Shown: positions 21,204 to 30,817 of the stretch, one piece after another
How the letters are laid out: each line of letters begins with the position of its first letter
Numbering within the stretch: position 1 is the first letter of the stretch
From: Leptobrachium leishanense
Taxonomy: Eukaryota; Chordata; Amphibia; Anura; Megophryidae
Length of the DNA stretch: 64,000 nucleotides
Direction: 5' to 3'
Assembly (NCBI GenBank): GCA_009667805.1
Contig: CM019063.1
Span: 61,837,506-61,901,505 of the forward strand
Notes under the pieces: model-generated
Seen by the model: only the letters and a program-made list of their open reading frames with translations
Database searches by the model: none
Told to the model about the DNA's origin: nothing
Position numbers and translations under genes: made by a program

Positions 21204-21279
21204 GTACTGAGAGATAATGTAACAAGCAGCCGATCTCAGCGCTCACAGCCACTGGATTTAAAGGGCTAAAAAAAAAGGC

Positions 21280-21525
21280 TCTTCTCTGTATAATGTTTAG
21301 AACATCCTCCTGCATTAATTAATACCCCTCGCTGTATAATATATAGAACATCCTCCTGAATTAATTAATGTCCCTCTCTGTATAGAACATCCTCCTCAAT
21401 TTATACCTTTCTCTGTATAATGTATATAACATCCTCCTGCATTAATACCCCTCTCTGTATAATGTATAGAACATCCTCCTGCATTAATTAATGCCCCTCT
21501 CTGTATAGAACATCCTACTGCATTG
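21280..21525. repeat. Tandem repeat, about 60-bp unit
   Basis: Four to five units built on CTCTCTGTATAATGTATAGA, then ACATCCTCCTGCATTAATTA, with deletions between copies. It lies inside the hAT at 20682-21761. Confidence 0.8.
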
Positions 21526-21761
21526 GCATGTGGAGGGTGCAGAACTTCAAATGTTGCGATGTTGCGCTCTTCATTGCTGGTCTCGTTCACTCATCAACGT
21601 AATATCACAAAAAGGACTGAAACTAAAATGTAGTGCATTTTATTGTAGTTTCTTTCGTTTTTTGTACTGAGCAGTTTCGTTTCTCTTGAGTCATACGAAA
21701 ACTAAATTATCTCAAAATTCGGACTAAATCGTTTTAGTACTAAAACGAATGCACATGTCTA

Positions 21762-22407
21762 GTAGCTTTACTTTTTCACACTTTCACAAAGCTTTGTTCC
21801 CCGCGTTCTCCTTATTATGGTGGAAAACTGCTGCGAGCACAGGCAGACCAGCGCTATGTCGAGCAAAATAGACATTTTCTTGCTTCTCTCCACTGAGATC
21901 ACGAGAGCGAAGAGACTTGGCTGACATCGCTCTGCGAGTGCATTAATCACGGGCGACCGGGCAATTTAAGAGTTTTGGAAAGACAATTTCAGGTAATGGG
22001 TTTGCAGACCGTCAATCAGAAGCGAAGAACGTGGCCAAGAGCTGGAAGAAGCTAGGAGGAAACATTACAAGCTTTTAGAAAAACCTCTGCGGAACCTTCT
22101 GCCGCGGCTTACACGATTTTCCCAAGGCCAGGATCTAAAGAGAGGCGCGTCACGGACTAGAATAATTGTCTTTCAGTGCTTTTATTTCTTCAGGCTCTGG
22201 TTTTATATTCAGCAGGAAACAAAGATCTTGTAGCTCGAGTCTCTTCAGATTTCACTCTTTCTGCTTCTACAAATTAGAGCCGGCTGGATTGAAACCCATG
22301 CGCAGTATCCCGGCTCGCTCGGATATTTACCTCAATGCATATGCATCATATTCATACTCTCTCCACGTCCAAAAATGTCAATGATCGTTCTGTCATGTGT
22401 GTCATTG
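21762..22407. other. SEC11C intron 4, middle
   Basis: No element boundaries seen. The ORF at 22166-22384 is chance-like. This part may be original intron sequence. Confidence 0.5.
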
Positions 22408-22556
22408 GAAGAGGGGTGTCAAGCTCTGGCCCCGAGATGTTCATTGCCTACAATCTCAAGATCCTTTTCCATGCAATAGAAGCACAGGGAATCATGGGAG
22501 TTGTAGTAAAGAAGTATCTGGGGGGGGGGACAGAGTTTGACAGCCCTGCATTAGAG
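22408..22556. mobile_element. Small MITE (GTGTCAAGCTCTGGCCCC)
   Basis: GTGTCAAGCTCTGGCCCC on the left is mirrored by GACAGAGTTTGACAGCCC on the right. The internal AATCATGGGAGTTGTAGT motif is related to 63750-63830. About 150 bp, non-coding. Confidence 0.6.
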
Positions 22557-22871
22557 GGTCAATCGATTTGGGGGGGGTGGTGTTATTAGTACAATGTCAT
22601 TTAGATTTGCTTGGCCTGAAGAATCATGCGTTTTATCCCCTGTAATTGGGTCAAAAACACGCTGCAGCTCACTCTCTGATCAGCAAGCGGCAAATCCTTG
22701 TGCAAGTCGGCCGTATCCCACTGCCACCACCCGGTGATTCGCACATGGATTGGATGTGTGCCGCTTAGAACATGAGTTTACGTTGACACCAAATTGATGC
22801 AAAAATTGACTCTCTGCCTATTCTGATGACTTACAATGTCTTTTAAAGAAAAATTTATATTTTTTTTAGTA

Positions 22872-23265
22872 TAATCCTCCCTGATGGTTTTCCAAAGTGT
22901 GGCTCGGGGTTAAATTTCACCGCTGAAAGCGGTAACCCCGAGCCACACTTTGGCTGCATACATACCTTTTATCTGCGCTCCGTCGCTGACCTCCGCAATC
23001 GCATTCTCCTCCGTCCGATCGCAGCGTCCTGCTTCCTGGTTCCCTTCTCGCGAGAAGAACGACGCGATCAGCCGGAGGTGACTCTGGGGGACAGCGAGGG
23101 AGCGCAGGGACAGGTATGTATGCAGCCCAAGTATGGCTCGGGGTTACCACTTTCAGCATAGGAATTTAACCCCGAGCCACACTCTGGAATACCGCTAGGG
23201 GGATTAAAAAAATAAATTGTACCGATCCTGAAAATAAAATGTCAGAATCATAACGCCAGGGAGGT
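22872..23265. mobile_element. Palindromic MITE with CCTCCCTG ends in SEC11C intron 4
   Basis: The outer ends read CCTCCCTGATGG and, mirrored, CCTCCCTGGCG before TTAA at about 23266. Inside, AGTGTGGCTCGGGGTTA-type motifs occur four times in alternating orientation (22899, 22934, 23131, 23167). This makes a hairpin with further hairpins at its ends. The left TTAA is not clear, so the class is open. Confidence 0.72.
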
Positions 23266-23391
23266 TAAATATGTTTTTTTTTTTCTTCTTCTTTAACGTA
23301 CATTAAAACACAAATACACATATGTGACAGGAAGTATTCTAAACAGAAAACGCTTACAGTTATCCTTTTTTTTTTTTCTTGTTTCTTTCAG

Positions 23392-23449
23392 GTTTTTGCC
23401 TTATGTCGGCATGGTTACCATTGTAATGAATGATTACCCAAAATTTAAG
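23392..23449 (+). CDS. SEC11C: SEC11C exon 5
   Basis: This 58-nt exon follows a long T tract and TTTCAG and ends before GTGAGG at 23450. One base completes Gly, then the exon reads FLPYVGMVTIVMNDYPKFK and ends on a codon boundary. The FLPYVGMVTI start matches SEC11C; as I recall, SEC11A has FVPYIGIVTI there. It forms the last part of the lumenal fold before the C-terminal hydrophobic stretch. Confidence 0.96.
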
Positions 23450-23451
23450 GT

Positions 23452-24577
23452 GAGGGAGATCAAAACATCCGTGGTAACAATCTTGACTCTGATAATATTA
23501 CATATGTATTTGTATGCATCCCTAGGAAGCTTTGTAACATCAGCAGTGACTTGTTCTAACCTCGCAGGGTACAATGAAGCTTTTGGTCCCAAAAAGGGAG
23601 GGAGATTTCACAGATTCTGCATCCATTTACTGAAGAACTATTGCAAAACGACTTTAGTTTAAAAGTTCTCCCAAATCTGCCTGTAGATTGTGTTGGCCAA
23701 ACTGCTGACGGATAGATTTTTCAAAAAACCCTTTTAAAGAAAGCTTCCTGTTTGCTCATAGTGCTGTGGCATGCCGCATGACGTGTTTCCCTGGGGAGGG
23801 ATTTATGGCTTTCGCAGCAGGAGACACTCCCCTCAAAGCTGCAAGCTGTCTGATCTCAAAATCCCTAGAGAACATTGCAGCTGCCTTTTTAGATAAGACT
23901 GAGCTTCCCTCCCTCCTTGAAACTGTATCTACATGAAGGTGTAACTATTAACCTTTCCCTGCAGTACTGCGATATCCTGGGAGTGCCAGCTACATAAATA
24001 TGTGCGCATGCATCTACTGTGTAGGTTTATATGTGTGTTTGTGCTGCAGTGGGATGGGGGAAGGAAAAAACCCCAAAACAAAACCTGATCTTTTGAGGGT
24101 TAATATTACATTCATTCTATGCTATCTAAACACCCTGCCCCCCCCCCCCCACCACGAGTGCTCCTGGCTGCCCACAGATGAGCTGTCAATCACACCACTA
24201 TAGAAAAGGGTCACTCTCGCAAGAAGATAAAGATGGCCTCCTCCATGAGAAGAGGCGTCAGGTTAAGTACTAAAAAAAAGACAACAACTCCCAAAACTCC
24301 ATTGAAAAGTTGTAAAATAAAAAGGTTTGCTTGCGTGTTTTGCTGTAACGTAATTAAACATCAAAAATATCTACAGCAGACAGTGGGTCCACTTTAATGT
24401 CAATTAAAATATTCTAAATATCCCCGACTATCTTTATAATAGATTCCTAAAGGATACATTACCCGTACCTTTCCATACTGTGATTAGGTGTTCCTTTTGC
24501 TTTCTGCTGTTGTTTTTGGAACCAGGAAGTCGCCACCCGTTTGTCGCTTCATTACTTCTTTTATGTGTTTGTCTTGC
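23452..24577. other. SEC11C intron 5
   Basis: No recognised element. A C homopolymer lies near 24138-24150. The ORF at 23324-23662 is only exon 5 read through into the intron. Confidence 0.6.
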
Positions 24578-24579
24578 AG

Positions 24580-24633
24580 TACGCGGTTTTGGCGATTATG
24601 GGCGCTTTTGTACTACTAAAACGTGAGTCTTGA
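24580..24633 (+). CDS. SEC11C: SEC11C exon 6 (C-terminus and stop)
   Basis: The last coding exon follows GTCTTGCAG (AG at 24578-24579). It encodes YAVLAIMGAFVLLKRES and the stop TGA at 24631-24633. This is the short C-terminal hydrophobic segment that distinguishes SEC11C, and it ends in KRES as in the human protein. Together the five exons give 163 codons, against 192 residues in human SEC11C, consistent with only the first exon being missing. Confidence 0.96.
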   Translation, partial: YAVLAIMGAFVLLKRES

Positions 24634-24757
24634 AAATCTGGAAGAAAAAACCCGTCACAAAAAAAGAAGCCACCTAAACTAATATAACTTTGTTTTTTTG
24701 TTTATTTTCTGTACAAAGAAATAACATGAAAGATGTGAACGCCACTCGACCTGTACG

Positions 24758-24763
24758 AATAAA
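24758..24763 (+). promoter_or_regulatory. Candidate proximal polyadenylation signal of SEC11C
   Basis: An AATAAA hexamer lies 125 bases after the stop codon and is followed within about 25 bases by a T-rich tract, as expected for a downstream element. Confidence 0.6.
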
Positions 24764-24825
24764 TGTTCTTCATGAAGCCAAGTTTTTTTTTCTTTTTTTC
24801 TTTTTTTTTTCTATCTACGAGATCG

Positions 24826-24831
24826 AATAAA
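24826..24831 (+). promoter_or_regulatory. Candidate distal polyadenylation signal of SEC11C
   Basis: A second AATAAA hexamer lies about 190 bases after the stop codon. No strong GT-rich element follows it, so it is the weaker candidate. Confidence 0.45.
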
Positions 24832-24850
24832 ATACAAAAATGAAATATTT

Positions 24851-25371
24851 TGCTTGTGCCTGTTGTGATAATTTTGCCCATATGAAAGTGATCAGAGAAT
24901 ACGGTTTCAAAGATATATACGGGTTAATCCAGACGCTGACCCCTCGCTCGAGGTGTCTAGCGGGGTGTCTGCTATACCCTCCTATCGGCGGGGTTGATGC
25001 ATCTCTCATGCAGAGGAGGCTTCCTTGGCATTTCAGTTCTGGACCTTTCTGGATGATGCCAAATGGATATCAGATTGTTAATGTCTTCTCTGTAACGGCA
25101 CCGAGGTAAAACCTTTTGAGACCTGACTGGGAGTTTGGTGTAGCACAGGCCACTAGTGCTTTTTCCCGCTCACGGTGCTCACACAAACTCTGTTTTTGCT
25201 CCGATCAGAGATGGTGAAACGCCTTGGCCCATCGTGTTCTACAAATTGCAGTAAGATACTGGAGTAATGTTCAAATACTGGGTTATGCAGTCGAAGTCTC
25301 ATCAGAGGACACCCCGGTCAGCCATCGTCAATAGTCTGCCACTGGTCTGGGTTCTCTAAACATTGTGGGCC
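24851..25371. other. Region just downstream of SEC11C
   Basis: No gene recognised. The ORF at 24840-25109 (+) starts beside the distal polyadenylation signal and has no family resemblance. Confidence 0.4.
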
Positions 25372-26306
25372 CTATTCTGTAGTTCGCGCTAAAATAGGGA
25401 CGCTAATGAGAAATATCCGCGCCTGCAGGTTTCCCTGTAGCGTCGCCAATTTAGCATGATATTCCGGGGCATATGCTACCTCTGCACGTTGCCCTGGAAC
25501 ACAGCTTCAGGCTAATGTCAGAGGAACGCATTCTGAGCACACTGTGCGTCCGTGCACAACTGACGTACTTTTTGACTGATGATACTGTAAACACCACACG
25601 GTCCGTTTTTTTTTTTTGACTGAGGTACGTAGACGGGAAATAAAATTAATATGTAAAAAAATGAAAAAATTGATACATGATATGAAAAAACATTTTGTCC
25701 GTCAAAAATGCAGTCCGTCTGACTACGTTCCATCACTCACACACAAAGCTACGCGGATGTGGCGCACTCCGGATCTGTGCGTCCGTCCTAGCGGTTTGAC
25801 GTTCTTGCCTAAATTGCGTCCAGTGCCACGTGCGTTGTACGTGCGCACTTCTGGGCAGACGTACTTCGTGTGTGGGTCTCTATTGATCATAATTTTATGC
25901 TACGACGGACGATAAAATTTGCGGCAACACGGACGTGAACACTGTGTTCGTCTAACACGGGCCTTAACCGTTGGGATCCTCGTGGTAGCATTTCCGTACC
26001 GTTGAGAGTATCACCTGCTGGAGTCCATAGGCCTTCATGGAGAGTGGCGCTTCCAGGCTGCAAGGTCGTGCGACAGAGGGAGACTGTGAACTATGTTCCC
26101 AGTCTCACTCTGCTCGCAGCCAGAAGAAGTTAAGTGTATGATGCGCAAAGTACAGTAAGCTCGTGCAATCACCGATGCCCTAAGTGATTTCTTACAGGTT
26201 TAGCGTCTGGAAGGTAATATGGGGGCATGCGTTAAAGTCCTTTATCCTGGCGGTAATGTTTGCGTATCCAGACGCTAATGTTAGTGTTCACTAGGGAATA
26301 GTGATA
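25372..26306. mobile_element. Degenerate MITE with GGGCCCTATTCTGTAG end, interrupted
   Basis: The left end is GGGCCCTATTCTGTAGTTCG and the right part around 26270-26306 reads CAGACGCTAATGTTAGTG. The segment GCGCAAAGTACAGTAAGCTC to GTAATATGGGGGCATG (26150-26235) matches 30070-30180. It is interrupted by the MITE 25510-25963. Confidence 0.55.
25510..25963. mobile_element. MITE with GGCTAATGTCAGAGGAACGC end, relative of 8710-11025
   Basis: The left end GGCTAATGTCAGAGGAACGC and the right end TGTGTTCGTCTAACACGGGCC are inverted copies and match the element at 8710. Flanks are TCA (25507-25509) and TTA (25964-25966), one mismatch from a 3-bp duplication. It is an uninterrupted 454-bp copy. Confidence 0.8.
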
Positions 26307-27182
26307 TATGAAATATGATTGCCAGGATGGTCCTCGGTGGTGCATTGAGTGGGGATAGTCGCTAAATCCATAGGACAGCACTGTATGACATGCAAGGAGC
26401 TGCATGGAGAGTATATGGTAAGTTTAAATAGACTTCCTATTCCTCAAGACGTGATTATAAAATACTTCTAAAGGTCACTGCTTGCCTTTCAAACTTTGAA
26501 CGGACCAATCACGGAGGAGGCGGCTAAATAAATGATCAGTCATGTGTATTGTGTGGGATGTAACCTAGGCATGTCACAATACGTTCCTAGGGATAAGGAC
26601 CCGATCGCGCTTTATTTTTATTTTTTTGTATCAGTATTTTCCAGTGGATTTTCAGAGTCCGCGGCACGCCAGACTTCCCCCGTGTAATGAGTTTGGGCGG
26701 CGTCATGGAGATTGCCGAAAACTACGCAGAATTCACACTGCACAGCTTTCAGGAACAGCCGTCGGCTCTGCGCTCACCAGCAACGTCTCCCGTGCGAGCA
26801 AGTCCTGCTATAAAATCCCAGGCCCCCCATTACTTGGCGTCCAAACCCCGGTCCAAACTTTGGTTGTGTAGCATCGGTCGATCCCAATTGCCGCATAACT
26901 GATCCAGTCGACCGTTCAAATAAACAGAGATTACTTGCGTAGGAAATCCATTCTTGCAGTCAGATGACAATTCGGGTATTTTATGGACTACAGGTTGAGT
27001 ATTCCTTATCTGAAATACTTGGGACCAGAAATATATAAATTGGTTTTATAATTCTCTAAATAAAGAATTTAAAAAAAATGTCTCATGAAATCAAACCAGG
27101 TACGACCACGCAGGGCCAGCAAACGTATTTCAAAGAAAGTAACCTTACAGTATGTAATAATATGCATAGAAAATAAGGGAAT
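26307..27182. other. Unassigned intergenic sequence
   Basis: The ORFs at 26626-26871 and 26687-26902 have no known resemblance. GGTTGAGTATTCCTTATCTG and ATACTTGGGACCAGAA at 26992-27030 resemble the start of a pogo/Tigger-type repeat known in vertebrates; the rest of that element is missing. Confidence 0.45.
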
Positions 27183-27190
27183 GGCGTAGG

Positions 27191-28401
27191 CAGTGGCGTA
27201 GCGTGGGGGGGCTGGGGGGGCCGTGGCCCCGGGCGCAGTTTTGTTATGCGCCCCTAAAACTGGCCCGGGGGTTGAGGGGACCCAGATGCCGGGCAGCGCG
27301 GGAGTGCCTGCCCGGTCCTGAAGAGTCCGTCCTGTTAAAGGGAAGCGGCTGCATGCAGGCGCAGCCGGTCACGTGGTCCGGCTAATCAGGTGGTACTGAG
27401 TCTCTGTACCACCTGACTGGCCGGACCGCGTGACCTGCGCACGCACGCCACGCAGCCGCATCACCTTCAACAGGATGGACTCTTCAGGACCGGGCAGGCA
27501 CTCCCGCGCTGCCCGGCATCTGGGTCCCCTCAACCCCTGCCGGAGCTGGAGCAATATCCAGGTGAGAGCTGGAGCAATATCCAGGTGAGAGCTGGGCAAA
27601 TCCATGTGTAAACTGGGGCAAATCCATGAGCTGGGGGCAAATCCATGTGTAAACTGGGGCAAATCCATGAGCTGGGGGCAAATCCATGTGTAAACTGGGG
27701 CAAATCCATGAGCTGTTGCAAATCCATGTGTAAACCGGGGCAAATCCATGAGCTGGGGGCAAATCCATGAGCTGGGGCAAATCCATGACCTGGGGGCAAA
27801 TCCATGACCTGGGGCAAATCCATGTGTGAGCTGGGGCAATATCCATGAGCTGGGGGCAAATCCATGAACTGGGGGCAAATCCGTGAGCTGGGGCAAATCC
27901 GTGAGCTGGGGCAAATCCGTGAGCTGGGGCAAATCCATGTGTGAGCTGGGGCAAATCCATGAGCTGGGGGCAAATCCATGAGCTGGGCAAATCCATGACC
28001 TGGGGGCAAATCCATGAGCGGGGGCAAATCCATGAGCTGGGGCAAATCCATGAGCTGGGGGCAAATCCATGTGTGAGCTGGGGCAAATCCATGAGCTGGG
28101 GGCAAATCCATGACCTGGGGGCAAATCCATGAGCTGGGGCAAATCCATGAGCTGGGGGCAAATCCATGTGTGAGCTGGGGCAAATCCATGAGCTGGGGGC
28201 AAATCCATGAGCTGGGCAAATCCATGAGCTGGGGGCAAATCCATGAGCTGGGGCAAATCCATGAGCTGGGGCAAATCCATGTGTGAGCTGGGGCAATATC
28301 CATGTGAGAGCTGGGGCAATATCGATAACGTGTCCACAGGTGTGGGGGGGCGCACAATTCTTGGCTGGCCCCGGGCGCTGACAACCCACGCTACGCCACT
28401 G
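27191..28401. mobile_element. hAT transposon, 8-bp TSD GGCGTAGG, filled with a minisatellite
   Basis: The left end CAGTGGCGTAGCGTGGG is matched exactly on the other strand at the right end. GGCGTAGG is duplicated at 27183-27190 and 28402-28409. CCCCGGGCGC motifs follow both ends. About 790 of 1211 bases are the tandem array 27541-28335. An inverted repeat around 27290-27530 (CCCGGTCCTGAAGAGTCC and its complement) sits before the array. No transposase. Confidence 0.95.
27541..28335. repeat. 20-bp minisatellite (GAGCTGGGGGCAAATCCATG)
   Basis: About 40 units of 18-21 bases with variants such as GACCTGGGGGCAAATCCATG and GTGTAAACTGGGGCAAATCC. Long open frames on the - strand rich in MDLPPAHGFAP are produced by the periodicity. 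The core resembles the array at 1760-1990 in another hAT element. Confidence 0.95.
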
Positions 28402-28711
28402 GGCGTAGGTAAGGTCATATTCAAATAGCAAAAAGTCCTCCGGCGAGGAAAAATAGAAAGGGGAGGGGGGGTTAAGAGGAAGGCTTAAGTACTCTGCATT
28501 TAGGAAGGCGTAATCGCCTATGTAGCTTAAGAAAACAGTCTGCGAAACTAAACAGGGTGGGGAGGGAGAACGAGAAAATAGGGAAGTGGTCCAGGCAACA
28601 GGAAAAAGCAGTAGACCGGGGGATCCCGGCTATCCCTGCTATATAAAAAGAAAAAGCAGTGGCGACCCAGGTCCGTCTGGAGTCAGAGGGTAAAAAGGCA
28701 ACAAGAATGTC
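28402..28711. other. Sequence 3' of the L1-type ORF1
   Basis: Purine-rich on the + strand, with no start of an endonuclease or reverse-transcriptase ORF on the - strand. An LINE with ORF1 should continue here into ORF2; it does not. Confidence 0.6.
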
Positions 28712-29638
28712 TCAACCCGGCTGAATCTCCAGTGCGTCCGGTGAGATGCCCGTAACTGCTAAGGCGGTCCAAGCCGTATCAGGGTTGGTGACCGTGTACG
28801 GGACGTTAGCATGAGTCACTACCAAGGAGCCAGCCAGGCCCCACCGGTATCGAATCCCCCGACGACGTAGAGTGGACGTCACCTCTCGAAATCGGCGACG
28901 TGCCAACAGAGTCATAAACGGGAGATCATGATATAGAGCCAGCATGACTCCCTTAAACTGCACAGGGTCCCGGGCAGCCGGGGCAGACATAAGCGCGACT
29001 TTCAAGGCCACATCGCGAAAGACCACCACGACGTCCCTTGGCTTCCTTTTGGGGGCCGTAGCCGCCTTCCGGACACGAAATGCTGCTCCAACTAGGTCCG
29101 TTGTATCAGAAGGTAGACCTGAGACCTGAATTGCGAGCCGGCTCACGTACGGCAACAGATCTTCCATGGAGACCGAGTCCGGAATACCTCTGACTCGTAT
29201 ATTACGGCGACGATGACGTGACTCCAACGATTCCACTGAACACGTTAGGACCTCCACCTGTGAGCGAAGACTGTCCACCTGGCCAGATAAGCTTGTCTGC
29301 TCCAGTGCGACCTCCTCCATCCGTACGTGCGTCGCTGTCACCTGAGTCCGGATCACCTCTACCTCAGCTCGAACAGCCGCCACCTCTGGTCTCCACATTT
29401 CTCTAATTTCAGCCATGATCTTGCGAAGGTCCCCTTTCGTGGAAGGGAGATCATCATCATCCACAATATTCAAGGGAATAGCGGAACCATCGAGTGCCCC
29501 CGCCAAGGCTCCCCGCTCCTGGGGGTCCCGAGAGGAGCCATCACAGTCTGAGACCACGCTACCAGTAGGTGAGTGCTGCGGTACATCCAGCAAGTCCCCC
29601 TGCGGTAAAGCCTGTGCGGCCGCCAGGGATGCCGCCAT
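28712..29638 (-). CDS. L1-type ORF1 protein, intact, without ORF2
   Basis: This 308-codon uninterrupted frame encodes an L1/Tx1-type ORF1 protein, the RNA-binding chaperone of LINE particles. The start ATG at 29636-29638 lies in a good context (GAGATGGCG). Residues 1-65 are low-complexity and acidic (IVDDDDLPSTKGD). Residues about 70-142 form a heptad-rich coiled coil (EVAAVRAEVEVIRTQV, then SGQVDSLRSQVEVLTCSVES). An RRM-like part begins RRRNIRVRGIPDSV (about 144) and includes PRDVVVVFRDV (about 198). The C-terminal domain contains ALYHDLPFMTLLARRRF and TLRRRGIRYRWG. Family length is usual (300-370). No ORF2 follows within the window. Whether it is a truncated LINE, an ORF1-only element or a captured gene is open. 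Confidence 0.85.
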   Translation of the reverse strand: MAASLAAAQALPQGDLLDVPQHSPTGSVVSDCDGSSRDPQERGALAGALDGSAIPLNIVDDDDLPSTKGDLRKIMAEIREMWRPEVAAVRAEVEVIRTQVTATHVRMEEVALEQTSLSGQVDSLRSQVEVLTCSVESLESRHRRRNIRVRGIPDSVSMEDLLPYVSRLAIQVSGLPSDTTDLVGAAFRVRKAATAPKRKPRDVVVVFRDVALKVALMSAPAARDPVQFKGVMLALYHDLPFMTLLARRRFREVTSTLRRRGIRYRWGLAGSLVVTHANVPYTVTNPDTAWTALAVTGISPDALEIQPG

Positions 29639-29914
29639 CTCAGCCCTCCGCTTCTTTTAATAAAGGCCCATCAGTCTACCTCATGACTGAAAAGCAGCGT
29701 GAGCAGTGATGGTTTGCTACACAGCAGCCTGTGGTTTCATTTTTGGATAGGACAAACCTTCACTAGAGGTGCCTTGACGTTCGGCAGGTGAGCTTAGTCT
29801 CTTAGTGGCCATTAAAAGAAACCAAAGCCTCTAATTGTGTTTTGTTTCACACGGTATAATGGGAATAAGCGCAGATGACACCTTTTTTTATTTAAGCGCT
29901 ATTATTATCCTTTA
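29639..29914. other. 5' flank of the ORF1 element
   Basis: On the - strand this precedes the ORF1 start. No promoter or inverted repeat recognised, and the 5' end of the element cannot be set. Confidence 0.4.
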
Positions 29915-30783
29915 TATAGCGCCACAAATTCCGCAATGCAGAATCATGTAGCACCAGCTTTTAGGTGTTGCTAATGTTTTGCCTTTTGCATCCCTGTGAT
30001 AATTAGCGCTAGCACTTTGTATTAACTCAGTTATCGAAACACTAATGTTTGTGCTCCCCATGTTAAGTATAGGGTGCGCAAAGTACAGTAAGCTCGCGGA
30101 AGCTAGCGCAATCACTGCTGCACTAAGTGATTTCTTACGGGTTTTGCGTCAGGATGGTAATATGGGGGCATGTGTTAGTCACTTATCCTGGCGCTAATGC
30201 TTACACATTAGAACGCTAACGTTAGCATTAGAGGTGTGCATTAGTTTCGTAACGAATCTTCATTCGATTGAAAATTCGTTAGCTGCTATCGGTTTCATCT
30301 GAATTGAAACAAAACGAAACGGTATATAATGAAATTGATTTGTTACACTGTTTCGCAAGAGGACCATCGATTTGATTATTATTTTTTTTAGTGATCCGCA
30401 TCATTTTGAATCGAATTTGAATCGATCTCGAATTACAATCGAAATTATGAAAACAAATCCGTTTAGTTTTTTCTGTATCACAAAGCATCTCTTCCCTGTC
30501 AATTGGCCGTGGTGCTGAATCTGTTGTATTCAGCACAACCGACTAATAGGTCAATATTTAACCCTAGCTTGCCTTTTTAAACCTAATGTAACAGTAATTG
30601 AGCAGGGTTTGACTTACTGTTTTGTTTTTTTGTGTGATCCAATTCTATTTCGAATCAATACCAAATTACAATCGAAATAACAAAACAAATCAGTATTCAA
30701 ACTAATTCTGTTTCAGACGAAACAACAATTTTTTCAGCTGAGCACACCTCTAGTTAGCATTAACTAGGGTATAGGGCCCCAAA
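29915..30783. mobile_element. Degenerate MITE (GTATAGGGCCCC end) carrying a small hAT
   Basis: The left part has the dispersed motif TTTATATAGCGCCACAAATT. The middle (30060-30220) matches 26140-26290. The right end reads AACTAGGGTATAGGGCCCC at 30765-30780. It is split by the hAT at 30229-30752. Confidence 0.5.
30229..30752. mobile_element. Small hAT element, 8-bp TSD GTTAGCAT
   Basis: Ends are TAGAGGTGTGCATTAG and CTGAGCACACCTCTA. GTTAGCAT is duplicated exactly at 30221-30228 and 30753-30760. Interior motifs such as AATCGAATTTGAATCGATCT repeat and invert. 524 bp, non-coding. Confidence 0.93.
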
Positions 30784-30817
30784 TGTGGAAAGGAGAAGCA
30801 ATAACATCCTTGAGATA

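Larger units (their letters stand above)
20682..21761. mobile_element. hAT element in SEC11C intron 4, 8-bp TSD GTAGCTTT
   Basis: Left end TAGACATGTGCACAGCAC, right end GAATGCACATGTCTA; GTAGCTTT is duplicated exactly at 20674-20681 and 21762-21769. Subterminal sequences such as AAATTTCGTTTTGAACTAAT and ACTAAAACGAATG are repeated and inverted, as in other small hATs here. The interior holds two back-to-back hairpins (20898-21023 and 21030-21203) and a tandem repeat at 21280-21525. No transposase. Confidence 0.92.
24634..24850 (+). other. SEC11C: SEC11C 3' untranslated region
   Basis: The sequence after the TGA is A/T-rich without a long ORF. Two AATAAA hexamers lie at 24758-24763 and 24826-24831, separated by a T-rich tract. 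Either could direct cleavage, so the 3' UTR would be roughly 150-220 bases. The end is inferred from the hexamers only. Confidence 0.6.

Noticed and set aside
26626..26902. Two overlapping ORFs downstream of SEC11C, considered as an exon of a neighbouring gene
   Set aside because: No resemblance to GRP or another neighbour I know, and no convincing splice sites.
27369..28424. 351-codon and overlapping frames rich in MDLPPAHGFAP on the - strand
   Set aside because: Periodic artefact of the 20-bp array inside the hAT element; three frames are open at once.
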